Positions 1 to 12,870 are shown, numbered from the stretch's first letter. The stretch: DNA of 64,000 bases from Sciurus carolinensis (GCF_902686445.1 NC_062228.1:67870648-67934647), one strand, 5' to 3'. Notes: generated by a model from the sequence alone, not told the origin. Numbers and translations are program-made.

Positions 1-1630
1 GGGACTGGATGTTGTCTCAAAATGGTGGCAGCCACGTGTAATCAAACCTGTGGGTACTGTGACAGTGAACTTCCAGGTAAGTGTAGGCAGCTGGTGCTCT
101 GCTGACAGTCTCTGGTTAGTTTGCTGACTGTTGTCCAATGATCAGGAGGTGAACCTCACGTGGTGTGTGATGGGTAGGTGAAAGGCAGGTGATGGACAGG
201 AAAGAGGCAGGCAAATGGTAGATGATAGGTGCCTGACAATGAGCAATTCACACTCAAAAAGGTGTCATTATGCTGGAAGACTGCAGGAGATCACAGTAGA
301 CAAATCGGGTAAACAGCAGTAGATTGATAAACAGCAAGAACTGCCTTACCAAGAAACAGACCCTCTGCTTCAAACCCGAGTTATGGAGTGACAAGGAATG
401 CAGCCTCCCTGTAGTCCACCACCTTGGATATCCTGACTCAGATTCTTAACCACACACATGAATCGACTGGGCTATGTTGGCTTTGCCACTGATGTAGAAA
501 TGAAAGAAAAAGACCCATCTGACTGCAGTCCCTCCCCACCACTGTGTGCCTGCCTGGGTAGAATACCTACTATTTGATGTGCACCTTTGGGTGGCAGGTG
601 GTGTTATCACTTCCCGTTGACCCATGGTGACCCTGGCATGGATCTTCAATGAGGATCATGAGCACCCAGAAGAAAGAGTCCCCAGCAGATCAACAGTCTA
701 CAGCCATTTTATTGGTACCACGAAGATATCTGAGAACACATTTCTTCAGCCTCAGAGAGGGTCTCCGGGACATTGCTCATGTGCTCAGCATGATGTTACT
801 AAGGATGGAGACATGGTCAAAAACCAAGGTACCTGCTACATGGACCAAGGGGAGAAAGAGAAGCCACTGTTCCAGGTCAAGCTGCAGGCCACCTAGACAG
901 TTGTATGGTTTCAGGGAGTCCTCAGACAGGAAAAAGGCAATGTTCCTCTGGGGACATTTCTTACTGTTGGGAAAAGCAAAGGTTAAAACATTAAAAAGTT
1001 GGGTGAGAAGCAGAGAAGATACCCATTCAAGGGCCCTGTCATTTTCTGTGACAGGAACTGGAGAAGGTAAAAACCTTGCTGCCAGCTGAGACTATGCCAC
1101 CAAGACTGCCTGTCCCAGCTCTTTCAGCTCTACCTCTCTGTCTCCAGAGAAGAAAACAAGGAGATTGAGGTCCCTTTCCTCAGAGGACACCAGGGTCACT
1201 GTGCAATATTTAACTTGTCAAGATGGAATTGACAGCAAACATGTTGTAAACTTTTATGCCCTGTGGACAGAAAAGTCAATTTGATAGTAGGAAGAGCCTA
1301 TGAGTGTGGTGTAAAGATTAGGATTACTGTACCTAAAATACCCCTCCAGTTGTCAAATAGATGGATGTCACCTTGAGGGAGAACTTTAGGGGCCAACCCA
1401 CACACAAGAGGTCATAAATCATATTGCTTAATAACTGTGGAGATAGGTGTTCAGGATGCATCCCAGTCTTGCTGCCCATAAGGGATGCTCTGTGTGGGTG
1501 GATACACAGCATGTATTGTGCAAAATCTCTAGGAGTGTAGCTGTTAAATGTTCTCACCACAAACAAATAGGACAGTCATGTGAGGTGATGGGTATGCTCA
1601 TTAGTTTGAATTGATTTAGTTCACAATAGG
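1..1630. other. Unannotated intergenic sequence
   Basis: No recognisable gene, SINE, L1 or tandem repeat. Short open frames here (up to about 146 codons at 649-1089) have no family resemblance I can recognise and show no gene-like context, so I treat them as chance. Confidence 0.5.
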
Positions 1631-1990
1631 TCTGTGTGGCAATTTTCTGTCACTGTAGCAAACATCTAACCTGATCACCTTTAGAGAGAAAAGGTTTAGT
1701 TTGGCTCATGGTTGTAGAGGTTTAAGTCCCTGGCTACTTGGTCCCTTTGCTTTTGGGCCTGTGAAAAGATGAAGCTGCAAGTCCATGAGAGCTTGCTGCC
1801 CAAAAGAAATGAGAGAGGAAGAGTACTGGGGTCCCCATCTCCTTCAAAGGAAGACCCTGGACTCAGCCTTCCTGCTTACAGATTCAAACCCCCTAACAGC
1901 ACCCTACTGGACACCAGGTCTTACCACGTGTCCTGGGGGGACATTCCAGTTCCAAACTATAGCTGCATACACATATCAAAATCCCATTGT
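1631..1990 (+). repeat. MaLR-type (MST/MLT-like) LTR fragment
   Basis: The stretch resembles the mammalian MaLR LTR pattern: 'aaaggtttagtttggctcat' near 1690, a gap of animal-specific text, then 'cccctaacagcacc' and 'ggggggacattccagttcca' near 1935-1955. In MaLR LTRs these two blocks occur in this order and spacing. It is old and the ends are not resolved. A repeat-library alignment would settle the subfamily. Confidence 0.5.
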
Positions 1991-2894
1991 GTACCACAGA
2001 TATGTACAATCTGTCAATGAAAATAGTAAATATTTCTGTCTATGTAGATTTCAAACAAGGGAATTTAGAAATGAGGGGAGAAGGAGTAGAAGAATACTCT
2101 TTTCCTTTTAAACATTGTAGTGTTGGTTGAATTTTTAGTCTTTGCATAACTATTCTTGGGTTAAAAATAAAGATGAAAAACTTGAGACTCACTCAGCACT
2201 AAAAGGGATGAATTCTTGAAATTCACATTTTCGGGAATTAATCTCTAAGAATAAGAATAGCCAGCCACAAAACTTTCCTGAGTAATGTACAAGTCACTTT
2301 CTTGTCTATGACTTGACCTTTTAAAAAGTCTTCTGATCCAGCCCATGAGTTGGGTCACTGTGCCTGCAGCCCAGCTTTCACATACAGGCAGGTGATCCTT
2401 GGGACCTTCACACCTGACAGATTCCTCTCCTGTTCTCACACATGGAAGAAATGAGGCCCCATCCCTTCAGCATGAAACCTCAAGGAGTAGCTAAAGTAGG
2501 CAGCCATCAATGGTTGGTCTCCCTGAGCCACTTCCCAGGGAAACTCTGATTAAAACATTCCCCTGAGGTCTTCTTCCACTTCTGCTTCTGACTCCTGAAC
2601 AAATCTGATGTTTCCCCCATCACCCTTTGTATGTGGCTTGTCCAATTCACTCAGGGAACAGAAGTAAAAACTCCCTTCAATAGTATAATTTTCCTATTTC
2701 ATCACTCAGTCACTTTTGTGAGTATAAATGAAACAAATCATTATTTTATATGAATTTCTAGAACTACCAAAATATAACCTGTTTTTTTTTAAAAAAAAAC
2801 ATCAGAACGGATGTTGTTTCTGAGGTGGAAACCTACTGCAGATGCACAAGAAGATTTCCCTGACCTGTGGACTTCTCCTGTGCCCTACACAGGC
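1991..2894. other. Unannotated sequence left of the class I provirus
   Basis: Mostly AT-rich with an oligo-T/oligo-A run near 2780-2800. I see no coding or repeat signature that I can name. It ends at the left copy of the 5-bp provirus target duplication (2890-2894). Confidence 0.5.
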
Positions 2895-3188
2895 TGTTAG
2901 GGTAACTGTTGCAAATATCCATGAAGGACAAATCTCTGAGTTCAAGAAAGGTTTATTGACAGAGAGAGTCTACCATGCTGCCCATCTGCAACTACCTTCT
3001 AAACTATATAGTCATGTACAATAGAGTAGTTTAAAAATAACAACTCTGGCCCTGTGACTGTTACTTGACATCTTTCCTGTGGTTCTGGTTATTGGGACTC
3101 TCTGTGGGTGGGCCTACTGGGAAGTTTATGCCTGGGTGGGCAGGTGGTGATTTTCAAAATGGAGTTATTTTGGCCTAAAGTCCTAACA
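2895..3188 (-). repeat. 3' LTR of the class I provirus
   Basis: 294 bp with perfect 7-bp inverted ends (TGTTAGG at 2895, CCTAACA at 3182). On the minus strand it holds a poly(A) signal AATAAA (complement of 2952-2957) and a TATA-like stretch near 3004-3011. It aligns with 12989-13303; shared blocks include 'aaactatatagtcatgtaca' and 'ggttctggttattgggact'. Confidence 0.85.
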
Positions 3189-4927
3189 TTCTGACCTTTT
3201 GTCTTATAATGCTAAGGGGTGTTGGTTGTTCTGGCTTCTTGGAGCTGAACAGGGAGGAAGAGGGTTTTAGACCTAAACTTTGGGGAGGGGGCTGTATTAG
3301 CTCACAAAGAGATGGTTTACAGTCTCATTAGTGAGTGCCCGTACTCAATCTTGAAAAAATATTTTGAGTAATTTACCAGACAAGGTCATATTAAAATATG
3401 TATGCAGAGGGCCAATCAGTGGATGCAACCAAGGTAGTGTCTGACCCAAAAGTTTCCTGAGGGGTGACTGTTGTCATCCCAGTGGTGTTTCTCAATGTAC
3501 TCCCAGAGTTCAGTTACTTTTCCTTGGACTATTCTGGATTAGTTGGTGAAGTAACAGCATCCCTCTACTAAAAAGACACAAGCACCTCTCTTCTCTGCTG
3601 TTGTCAGCAGTGGTTCCCCTATTTTGGAGTACTACATTGGATAAGGAGGTGACTTGAATGTGAAGAGATTCTAGGGAATATGTCATAGGGGCAAAGGGGC
3701 TATGTGCAGTAGACCATCAGGGGTAGTTGTACCGGTTAAAACTTTAACTTAGATGATTGGTAGTCAAAAATGTTGAAACTCATTGTTCTTATTATGGGAT
3801 CCACTGTTTCCCAGAGTTTCAGTATTTACTCTGCCTCCATTTAGGGCTAATTTACGATGGGGGAAGTTCTATAATTAGGGCCCATTGCAATTAGGGAAGG
3901 GTGTGCTGGGAGAGGTTTAATGTTTGACTGATTTCCCCTCCCTCCTCCTGAGTCACACTGTCTCTCCACTTTTCTTGGGGAGCTGTATTTTAGGTAAAAT
4001 GTTTTTTTATAATCCTTCATTCCAGACTCTGAAAGGGGAGGGAGAATTGGGGTGCTGAATCAGGCCTGGCTGCTTTGAGTTCATAACAGTTGAAGTACGG
4101 GGACCCTCCCTTTAGAGTTCTAGAATAGGGCATGGAGTTCCCAGTGGGGAATGATGTATGGGGAGGAGCTTTGAGGTCATCATAATTGGGCTCCCCTTTG
4201 TGATCTCGGTGAGTTAGGAGGTGAGCAGGATAATAGCATCTGTGTGTCCCAGGAGGCAACTGGGACCGAGCAGGTGATCTTATAAAGAAATTGTTCCTAT
4301 TCAGGATTGAAAATAGGCTGGGTAAAAGTTAGAAGTACGGGGAAATCAGGTGATTATAAGAAAGGTGAAGATTAATTCATTTGCTAACACTAAGTGAATA
4401 ATTTCATCAGGGAATGCAAATGGGATCCTATTGTTCTTATTCAGTCATGGGCCTCACTCAGACATAGGGAATACTCTCCATGATTCCAGGAGGATGGGTA
4501 CTTTGGAGCATAGCAAGCATGATTAACCTTGGAATCATATTTTCCTGGTGTTTTAATCATTTCCATCCTGCTTGACAAGTTATGCAAAATAAGAACTGAA
4601 AAATTTAATTGGGGTCTAACAATAAGGGTTAAGTGAAGAGTAATAAGGAGGCAAGCACACAGGATGGCAAAGAGCAAGAGTGGTTGCTCATAGGAAAGGC
4701 AGTTCAGTTTATTATCTATTCCGGGGTCATATCAAGTTACCTAGGTTACGTAGTACAGTTACCTTTGTGCATGTACAGATCATGTAAGTTGATTGCTTCT
4801 CAAAGTCCAATAGTACCAAAGGTTCTTTTAATAAGACAAAGTCTCCAAGGCTCAAGGAAAGTGGAGATGCAGACCATCTCTATGCCATTCAAACAGAGCA
4901 CCTATTGTCCTGAGGAGTTTGCTCGGG
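3189..4927 (-). other. Provirus 3' region between env and 3' LTR
   Basis: About 1.7 kb downstream of the env membrane-span remnant in provirus orientation. No domain is recognisable. One open frame (4441-4677, minus) begins with a hydrophobic stretch but has no identified family. A polypurine tract next to the 3' LTR is weak: the minus strand reads only 'acaaaaggtcagaa' before the LTR. Confidence 0.4.
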
Positions 4928-5815
4928 TCAAAGGAATTTTGTTTCTTTGTACATTGACTGATCTGAAATCCCTACTAAGAAAAGAAATAAAATTAACAGT
5001 AGATTTATAACTAGTAACCCAGCTACATGTGTAGAAAAGTATTTAAAAGGGTTAAGAGAAGAAATTCCTTCAGATAAACTGCCCCAAACTTCTTCATTAT
5101 TTAGAGTAGGCTCTTTTTTATGGGACATGGCCAGAACCTGAGATTGTAATTTTAATACATTATACATTTTTACTCAGACAATAAAACATAGATCCTTAAT
5201 ATACATGCTGTGAGATAAAATTCCTTATGAAATGAAATGTTAAGATGGGTAACATTTTGAAAGTTACATTGAAAATCACCATTTGAGATGTGAAGAGGCT
5301 TCCGAGTCAGATCTATTTCCATATTCCAGGTCTTCCTACATTTGTTAACGTTTTCTCTCATCACTCCTGATTGTTTTTTAAAGAAACAACTTTCTCCCCT
5401 GATTTGTTGTAGGAAAACAGATGGCAGGGAGTATAATTGAGTTTGTGAGGTCAATACCAAATCAGTGACCTTTTGGATATCTGCAATAACCTGTGTTGAC
5501 TAATTTTATAGTAAATAGAGGTTCCTAAACCTGCTGCTTCTGTGTTAATCCTGGTGGATATTTTTAGCCCTATGAGTAAGGGAATAATTTTTGGGGGGGT
5601 CTTCCTACATCTGGTGTATGCTGTTATTGGAATGGGTAGGCTTTGGCTATTGGGTAAGGTGTCATTTTAAGGAGTAATTTTGGTAGGCAGGGATAAATGT
5701 GAGTCTCCCAAAGGAAAAATTCCTCAGAATTTGGGGACTTGACGGCTGTAGGACTAACACAAGTATAGGTCTTAAGTTCCAATAGAGGAACTGTTGTATT
5801 TCTTTTTAAATACAA
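4928..5815 (-). pseudogene. Provirus env remnant (SU C-terminal part and TM)
   Basis: Reading down the minus strand, 5624-5815 resembles the C-terminal part of a gamma-type SU (a 'FFLWETHIYPCLP' stretch). 5170-5460 carries the TM ectodomain block with 'GESCFFKKQSG', where the family normally has a paired cysteine; here the second Cys is Phe. 4928-5167 contains the membrane-proximal region and a hydrophobic span ('AGLLVINLLLILFLFLVG'). The three pieces are in the right order for an env but sit in different frames separated by stops. The SU N-terminal part is absent. This is a dead gene; the identification rests on motif order only and deserves a profile search. Confidence 0.6.
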
Positions 5816-5925
5816 TTATGACTGTGTTTAGATCATAACTGTTTTTGCTAGGTGTTCAAGATCAAGCTGGTGGAGTTGACTTTGTTACTCCCTGCTGTTA
5901 AGAGCCAGGTGAGTTCCCACAAGGG

Positions 5926-6123
5926 TCACTCTTGGGGAACTTGAGAGCATCTTCTTACCTCTTGTAGTGCCATCTGCAAGGTAGGGTCTCCTTGATGACA
6001 TGGCTTCCCTTGGAAGCACAAGGGTTGTCTCCCATTTCCAATGGCCCTTCTCTTTGCAGCAGGTGCACTGATTGTCTTTCTATTCTCCAGCAGTCTTATA
6101 AATCTCCCTGAGAGGGAGGTCAT
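5926..6123 (-). pseudogene. Provirus gag nucleocapsid remnant with zinc knuckle
   Basis: The complement of 6026-6067 reads CTCCKEKGHWKWET, matching the retroviral knuckle C-x2-C-x4-H-x4-C except that the last Cys is Thr. Stops and shifts surround it. Its position only about 250 bp before env SU sequence shows that protease, reverse transcriptase and integrase have been lost from between them. The remainder of gag is displaced to 11.9-12.6 kb, partly by the L1 insertion. Confidence 0.6.
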
Positions 6124-7945
6124 GTGACCCAGAGTTATAAAGCTCCTTAGAAGTTCTCACATTCCCTAGATCAGGCTGACTCAGAGGCAAAAGACAAATA
6201 CTGACTTTCTTGGCCTTTTTGTGTTAATCTAGATCTTAAACTTGATCTGAAACATCCAGAAAAGCAGTCTCACCAGTCTTAAAGATGCTGGGCTTCAACT
6301 TCAAGGTCTGTAAACTTACAGTCATTTACCCTTTCATTTAACTGGAGTCTGTATTAGTACTGCAAGTTACCATTATGTACTATCTGTCCTGTAGGTGATG
6401 GCTTATTATCTCAAGTTAACCTAGGCTGTGTGTTCTGGAAGCAATTCCTCTGCAAAACATTAATAGGAGACACTTTTACCAAATGAAATTAGCAAGAATA
6501 AAACATATTCAGCTTGCATAATACCTACCTTGAATTTTGACTGATTTATACTTTATTCCCTATTTGAGATTACAACAAAAATAAATCTTTTAAATACTAC
6601 TTTATGTGAGCTCGAATCTCATCTACTTTGGAGTCATTTTAACATATAGTGAGCTGAGAGGCAGAGTTTTACCTCCGGTAAGGTGGGACTCCACAAATCT
6701 TAGGTAATTCATTCTAGTTTTGAAGCTAATTCTCGTCTCTTTCTTAAATGTCATTTTATAAAGTTTATGTATATTGTCTCCTGAGCCTATATGAACATCA
6801 ACCCAATATTACATTACACTTAAAACATAAATCAAAGAAAGCCTGAGAGAGCTTTTAGCTTTCTGTTTGTGTGTCAAAGTGGCAAAATACTTACCTGTTT
6901 CATGATATTAACATTTAAACAGATCAGGCTCTCATTAACTTTTAGAAATACAATTACATTTTATCACAGTGTAGAAAGTAACAAATACTTCATGTCCAGT
7001 TACAGAACATTAAATGATATAAATAAATCCCCAATAAAATTTACTCTTCTTACACATTTAAAATTACCATTACACAAAAGTTCAGTTTGGAGAATAGCAG
7101 GTTGATGAAAACATCCTTTTAAATTTTCTGCCTTAAGGACCTTTATACCTGGAAGATATGATCACATTTAGTATGCCATACTGATGTTTTTATATTGACC
7201 AAGCTTAATGTTTTTAAATATTTTTACTTTATTAAAATAAGCAAATTGGAAATAATCAAACATATTTATTCATAATTTAAATTGGATGATATGGTAATTT
7301 CATAGTATTTTGGTGGAGAATAAAATTTTTGCTCACTTGATGTTATAATGCAATGTGACTAATTTAAAGGAAAGAGACAAAATCAAATTAGGAATTAAGA
7401 ACTGCAATACAAACTCAGAACAACGCAAAACAAAACAGAAATGCAACATAAAATGTCACATAAACTCAGAACAATACCAAGTCACAACCACTACGTCCCT
7501 GTGCTATAGAAACACTTGGAATAATAACAAAATAAACCAAGCACTAACATTCTGGCTGAATACTTAATTGTAGTAATGCAAGTGCAAGCAATTTTGAAGA
7601 AACACATAAAAAAATCATTCGCATTTCAATGTAAGTAAGATTTTAATGCTTACTCAATTTCTTTGGTTTACTGGTAGAAAAAACTAATATTGAGATTGAA
7701 AATGATTCTATTGTTTGAAAATGATTTTCTCTTCCATTGAATAAATAAGTATAAGATACTGGACTACAGCAAAATGAGTCAAGAAGCTTAATTTTTAAAG
7801 GAAAATTTTGCCTCTCTAATGTAATTTTTAAAGGAAAATTTACCCTCTCTAATGTAGCATAATACTCTAACCATTGTTGTTTAACCATAAGTGTACAATT
7901 CCTAATTTTTAAGACTAATTGCTCTAAAGCATAAAACTTCAAAAT
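6124..7945 (-). other. AT-rich provirus interior left of the L1 insertion
   Basis: No recognisable gag, pol or host motif. The sequence is AT-rich with short chance frames only. It lies between the gag knuckle and the L1, so it should be decayed gag-region or later inserted DNA. Confidence 0.35.
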
Positions 7946-10570
7946 ATGTAATTAAGTCATCAGCAAACAGGGATAGTTTGAGTTCTTCTTTTGCTATTTG
8001 CAACCCTTTAATTTTTTTGGCTTGTCTAACTGCTCTGGCTAGAGTTTCAAGGATGATGTTGAATACAAGTGGTGAAAGAGGGCATCTCTGACTTGTTCGA
8101 GAATTTAGGGGTCTGCTTTCACTTTTTTACTATTTATCATGATATCGGCCATGGGATTATTGTAGTTTGCCTTTAAAATGTTAAGGAATGTTTCCACTAT
8201 CCCTATTTTTTCTAGTGTTTAGACCATGAAGGGATGCTGTTTATATTGAATGCTTTTTCTGCATCTATCAAAATAATCAAGTGTTTCTTACCTTTAAGTC
8301 TGTTCATATGGTGAATGACATTTATTGATTTCAAATGTTGAACCAACCTTGCATCCCTGGGATGAAACCCACTTGATCATGGTGCACTATCTTTTTAATA
8401 TATTTTTCTATGTGATTTGCTAAAATTTTGTTGAGAATTTTTGCATCGATGTTCATTAAGGATATTGGTCTGAAATTTTCTTTCCTCGATGTGTCTCTGT
8501 CTGGTTTAGGTATCAGGGTAATATTGGCTTCATACAATGAGTTTGGGAGGGTTCCCTCCTCTTCTATTTTATGGAATACTTTGAAAAGTACTGGAATGAG
8601 CTCTTGTTTAAAGGTTTTGTAGAACTCAGCTGAGAACCCATCTGGTCCCGGACTTTTCTTTTTGGTAGACTTTTGATGACTTCTTCTATTTCATTACTTG
8701 AAATTGGTCTATTTAAATTGTGTATTCCTCCTCGTTCAGTTTAGGCAATTCATATGTCTCTAGAAACCTATTGATGTCTTCGAAATTTTCTATTTTGTTG
8801 GAGTATAGATTTTCAAAATAGCTTCTAATTATGTTTTGTATTTCAATTGTGTCTGTTGTGATATTTCTTTGTTCATTTCAAATTTTAGTGATTTGGGTTT
8901 TCTCTCGTCTTCTCTTTGTTAGTGTGGTTGAAGGTTTATCAATTTTGTTTATTTTTTCGAAGAACCAACTATTTATTTTGTCAATTTTTTTGTATTGTTT
9001 CTTTTGTTTCAATTTCATTGATTTCAGCTCTGAGTTTAACTATTTCCTGTCTTCTACTACTTTTGGTGTTGGTCTGTTCTTCTTTTTCTAGGGCTTTGAG
9101 CTGTAGTGTTAGGTCATTTATTTGTTGAGTTTTACTTCTTTTATTAATTGTGCTCCATGAAATAAATTAGGAAAACTATCCCATTCACAATACCCTCAAA
9201 AAAATAAAATACTTGGGAATCAGTCGAACAAAAGAGGTGAAAGACCACTACAATGAGAACTACAGAACACTAAAGAAGGAAATTAAAGAAAATCTTAGAA
9301 GATGGAGAAATCTCCCAAGTTCTTGGATAAGCAGAATTAATTTTGTCAAAATGACCATACTACCAAAAGTGCTATACAGATTCAATGCAATTCCGATTAA
9401 AATCCCAATGATGTACCTTACAGAAATAGAGCATGCAATTATGAAATTCATCTGGAAGAATAAGAAACCCAGAATAGCTAAAGCAATCCTTAGCAAAAAG
9501 AGTGAAGCAGGGGGTATCACAATACCAGATATTCAACTCTACTACAGGTAATAGTAACAAAAATGGCATGGTATTGGTATCAAAATAAACAAGTAGATGA
9601 ATGATAGAGAAGGAGGACACAGACACAAACCCAAATAAATACAATTTAGTCATACTAGACAAAGGTGCCAAAAATACACAGTGGAGAAAAGATAGCCTCT
9701 TCAACAAATGGTGCTGATAAACCTGGAAATCCATATGCAACAGAATGAAACTAAACCCCTATCTCTCACCCTCCAAAATACTCAACTCAAAAAGGATCAA
9801 GGACCTCGAAATCAGACCAGAGACCCTGCGTCTTATGGAAGAAAAAGTAGCTCCAATTCTTCAACATGTCATCTTAGGAACAGACTTTCTTAACAGGACT
9901 CCCATAGCACAGGAAATAAAAGCAAGAATCAATAGCTGGGATACATTCAAACTAAGTAGCTTTCTCCAGCAAAGGAAGATATCAGTAATGTGAAGAGAGA
10001 GCCCACAGAGTGGGAGAAAATTTTTGCCACTCATACTTCAGATAGAGCACTAATTTCCAGAATATATAAAGAACTCAAACAACTCTACACCAAGAATACA
10101 AATAACCTAGTGAAGAAATGTTTTCAGGAAATGAACAGACACTTCACAGCAGATCTACAAGCAATCAACAGATATATGAAAAAATGTCCAACATTCTAGT
10201 AATAAGAGAAATGGAAATCAAAACTACCTTAAGATTTCATCTCACCCCAATTAGAATGGCGATTATCAAGAACATAAGCAAAAATAGGTGTTGGCGAGGA
10301 TGTGGGGAAAAAGGTACACTCATACATTGCTGGTGGGGTTGCAAATTAGTGCAGCCGCTCTGGAAAGCAGTGTGGAGATTCCTCAGAAACCTTGGAATGG
10401 TACCACCATTTGACCCAGCTATCCCACTCCTTGGCCTATACCCAATGGACTTAAAATCAGCATACTACAGAGATACAGCCACATCAATGTTCATAGCTGC
10501 TCAATTCACAATAGCCAGATTGTGGAATGAAACTAGATGTTCATCAATTACTGAATGGATAAAGAAACTG

Positions 10571-10625
<55 letters not shown>

Positions 10626-11046
10626 ATGTGTTAGGTCATTTATTTGTTGACAATGGAATATTACTGAGCCATAAAGAATGATAAAATTATGGCATTTGCA
10701 GGCAAATGGATAAAATTGGAGAATATCATGCTAAGTGAGATAAGCCAATCTCAAAAAACCAAAAGACGAATGATGTTGCTGTTAAGCAGATAATGACACA
10801 CAATGGGGGGTGGAAGGGGTTAGTGTTAGTGTTAGTGTTAGGGTTGGGGAATGGCAAGAATGGAGGAAGGAAGGACTGTATAGAGGGAAAAGAGGGGTGG
10901 GAGGAGTGGCGGGGTAATGTCAAAAATACCAGAATGAATCAAACAACATTACCCGATGTAAATTTATGATTACACAAGTGGTATGCCTTTACTCCATGTA
11001 CAAACAGAGAAACAACATGTATCCCATTTGTATAAAATAAAAATAA
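7946..11046. mobile_element. Twin-primed (5'-inverted) L1 insertion
   Basis: Two L1 blocks meet head to head. 7946 to about 9164 is L1 ORF2 text on the minus strand, from the region after the endonuclease to the start of the reverse-transcriptase Asp-Asp motif. About 9165-11046 is plus strand, from just after that motif to the 3' UTR and an A-rich tail. About 150 bp of ORF2 is missing at the switch. This is the classic product of twin priming during L1 integration. The plus block keeps the ORF2 C-terminal CWRGCGEKG...HCWWGC cluster at 10288-10350 but has several stops. A (TA)n(CA)n stretch sits at 10573-10626. Confidence 0.85.
10573..10626. repeat. (TA)n(CA)n microsatellite in L1 tail
   Basis: A pure TA run of about 35 bp passes directly into a CA run. 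It has grown from the short TATATATA present at the same place in other L1 copies of the window (for example 25197-25210). Confidence 0.9.
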
Positions 11047-11920
11047 ATAAATAATATAAAAATGTCAACTAACTACAAAAAACATAAAACTTAATACACA
11101 ATGTTAAGAGTATTTAGTGTACTTAAGAACTTCTTGTTAGTTTAACATATGAATTAAGTCTTGTTTCTTTTCAGTATATTACGTATTTGACCTTAGGGAA
11201 GAAACTTAAATAGTTTTCACTGTTGTCTCAAATACATATAATGATCTTATTTACACACAAACTTGTTGAAAAATGTCCTTTACTTACACACAGGCATTCT
11301 TCGCATTCATTTAGACCCTCATGTCACCAATTTATGAAAACACAAACAATGTTCAAGTACACCACCCATGGAATTCAGGAATTTAAGAGTATTTTGCTAT
11401 ATCTAACAGCATTTTAACTTTGTACATTAATCAGATGCTTTTACTAAACACATTTATGAAAATTAGTTCCATATATGTCAAATTCAATTTACTTATTAAC
11501 TATAAGAATTAAGGAATCAGACAAGTGTATCGGACACCATTTACCTCTTTCATGTTGAAGAAAATTAAATAGCATGAGAGAGTGAGAAAGAGAGAGAAGG
11601 CACAGAGAGGGAGGGGAGAGGGAGGGAGAGAGACACAGAGAGAGAGACTCTGAAAACCATTTTTCTGTATTGCAGCCCACAAGAATGTTAAAATGGATAC
11701 GTTTTTCTTCAGTCATAGGTTGGTCACTCCCTGGGCCTGCTGTGTATTACAGTTTACATTCGAAAGCTGGTTAGGGTTATTTTTCTCTCTCTCAGTGACA
11801 TGCAGGTTAAAGTTTTGCTCCATAGGTTAAGATGACGGTAAGTACTGGAAATAAGGATTTTTACATGATTTTGGGCTGGGAACTCACCTAATTTGCCATT
11901 TTGCAATAAATGACTTTTTA
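11047..11920. other. AT-rich sequence with purine-rich simple repeat
   Basis: Provirus interior right of the L1. Only a GA-rich stretch at 11570-11650 (minus strand CT-rich) stands out. A minus frame at 11754-11945 may be gag-linked but has no identifiable motif. Confidence 0.4.
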
Positions 11921-12870
11921 ACTTTTTGCACAATTTCTTGATCAAAGGTTCCTTATTTGGGCCATTGGTGTAGATTATCTCATTTGTAATTTGGCCGTAT
12001 TTGAGTGCTGACCTTAATGAAGCTTTTGATTTAGATAAATGACTGAATCATTCTCATATTGAGGAGGGGTGAAGGACTGGACCAGACCTGGAAGATTTGC
12101 CCCTACTTAGTGAAGGTGTGTCTGAGTGAGGGGATGAAGTTGTGGCTGAGCAAGCAAAGAAGCAAAGGGTGGAGGTGGAGAAAGTGAAGAGTGATCTTTT
12201 AGGTCAAAAGAGGTAAAGTCATTAAGATTGGGAGGTGAAAGTGTTAAGGGAGAGTGAGCAGGGAGGACCTGGGAGGGGAAGCAGGACTGACTTAAAGAGG
12301 GGTGAGAGTGAAGAAAAGAGAAGGCTTGAACATAGGGAATCCTGGTCTGCTTGCTGCTGTGACAGAAGTTGTATAAATCCTGTATAATGGGATTGAAAGT
12401 CCCATTCTTTGGACTGAGGAGTCATTATCTAATTTATATTGGGGCCAAACTGTGTAGCAACAGAATATGAGCTTTTGAGGTTTGAGATCTGGAGTCAAAT
12501 GGAGAGGCTGACTGTTTTGAGGAGACACACAAGGGGACAGGGCCACAGAGAATTTTAGATTGGGCAGAGTCCTTGGCTAAGAGTTCTCAGGAGCCCAGAG
12601 AAGGGAAACAGGAGTGAAAGGGGTGTCCCCACAACCTCTCTGACTTCCCACGTAGAAGCAGACCACCAGTGAGGGGTGTCACCATCCCTGATAGGTCTGC
12701 AGCCAAGGCCAAGGGAGAATCTGTCCCAGTGCTGGGATTTTTGTAGAGAGAGAGAGAGAGCGCTCAGGGCCTCCATAGAAGAGTTCTGAGGACACACTGT
12801 CAGTAGAGGAAAGACTGACTAGAGTCGAATTCCGTGGTGGGCAAGAAGGTTGGCAACATCGATTCATGAA
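11921..12870 (-). pseudogene. Provirus gag remnant (matrix/capsid part)
   Basis: The minus strand at 12292-12546 reads CCYTVWPQYKLDN followed by text resembling the gag N-terminal domain shared by ERV-F/H/I-type class I elements. Downstream, about 12220-11920, it continues into a proline-rich and capsid-like region with a PPQY stretch. Frames change repeatedly. It lies 100-700 bp inside the 5' LTR and primer site, where gag is expected. I cannot define a start codon or intact domain. Confidence 0.6.

Noticed and set aside
4441..4677. Hydrophobic-leader frame as an env signal peptide
   Set aside because: It lies downstream of the TM remnant in provirus order, so it cannot be the env start.
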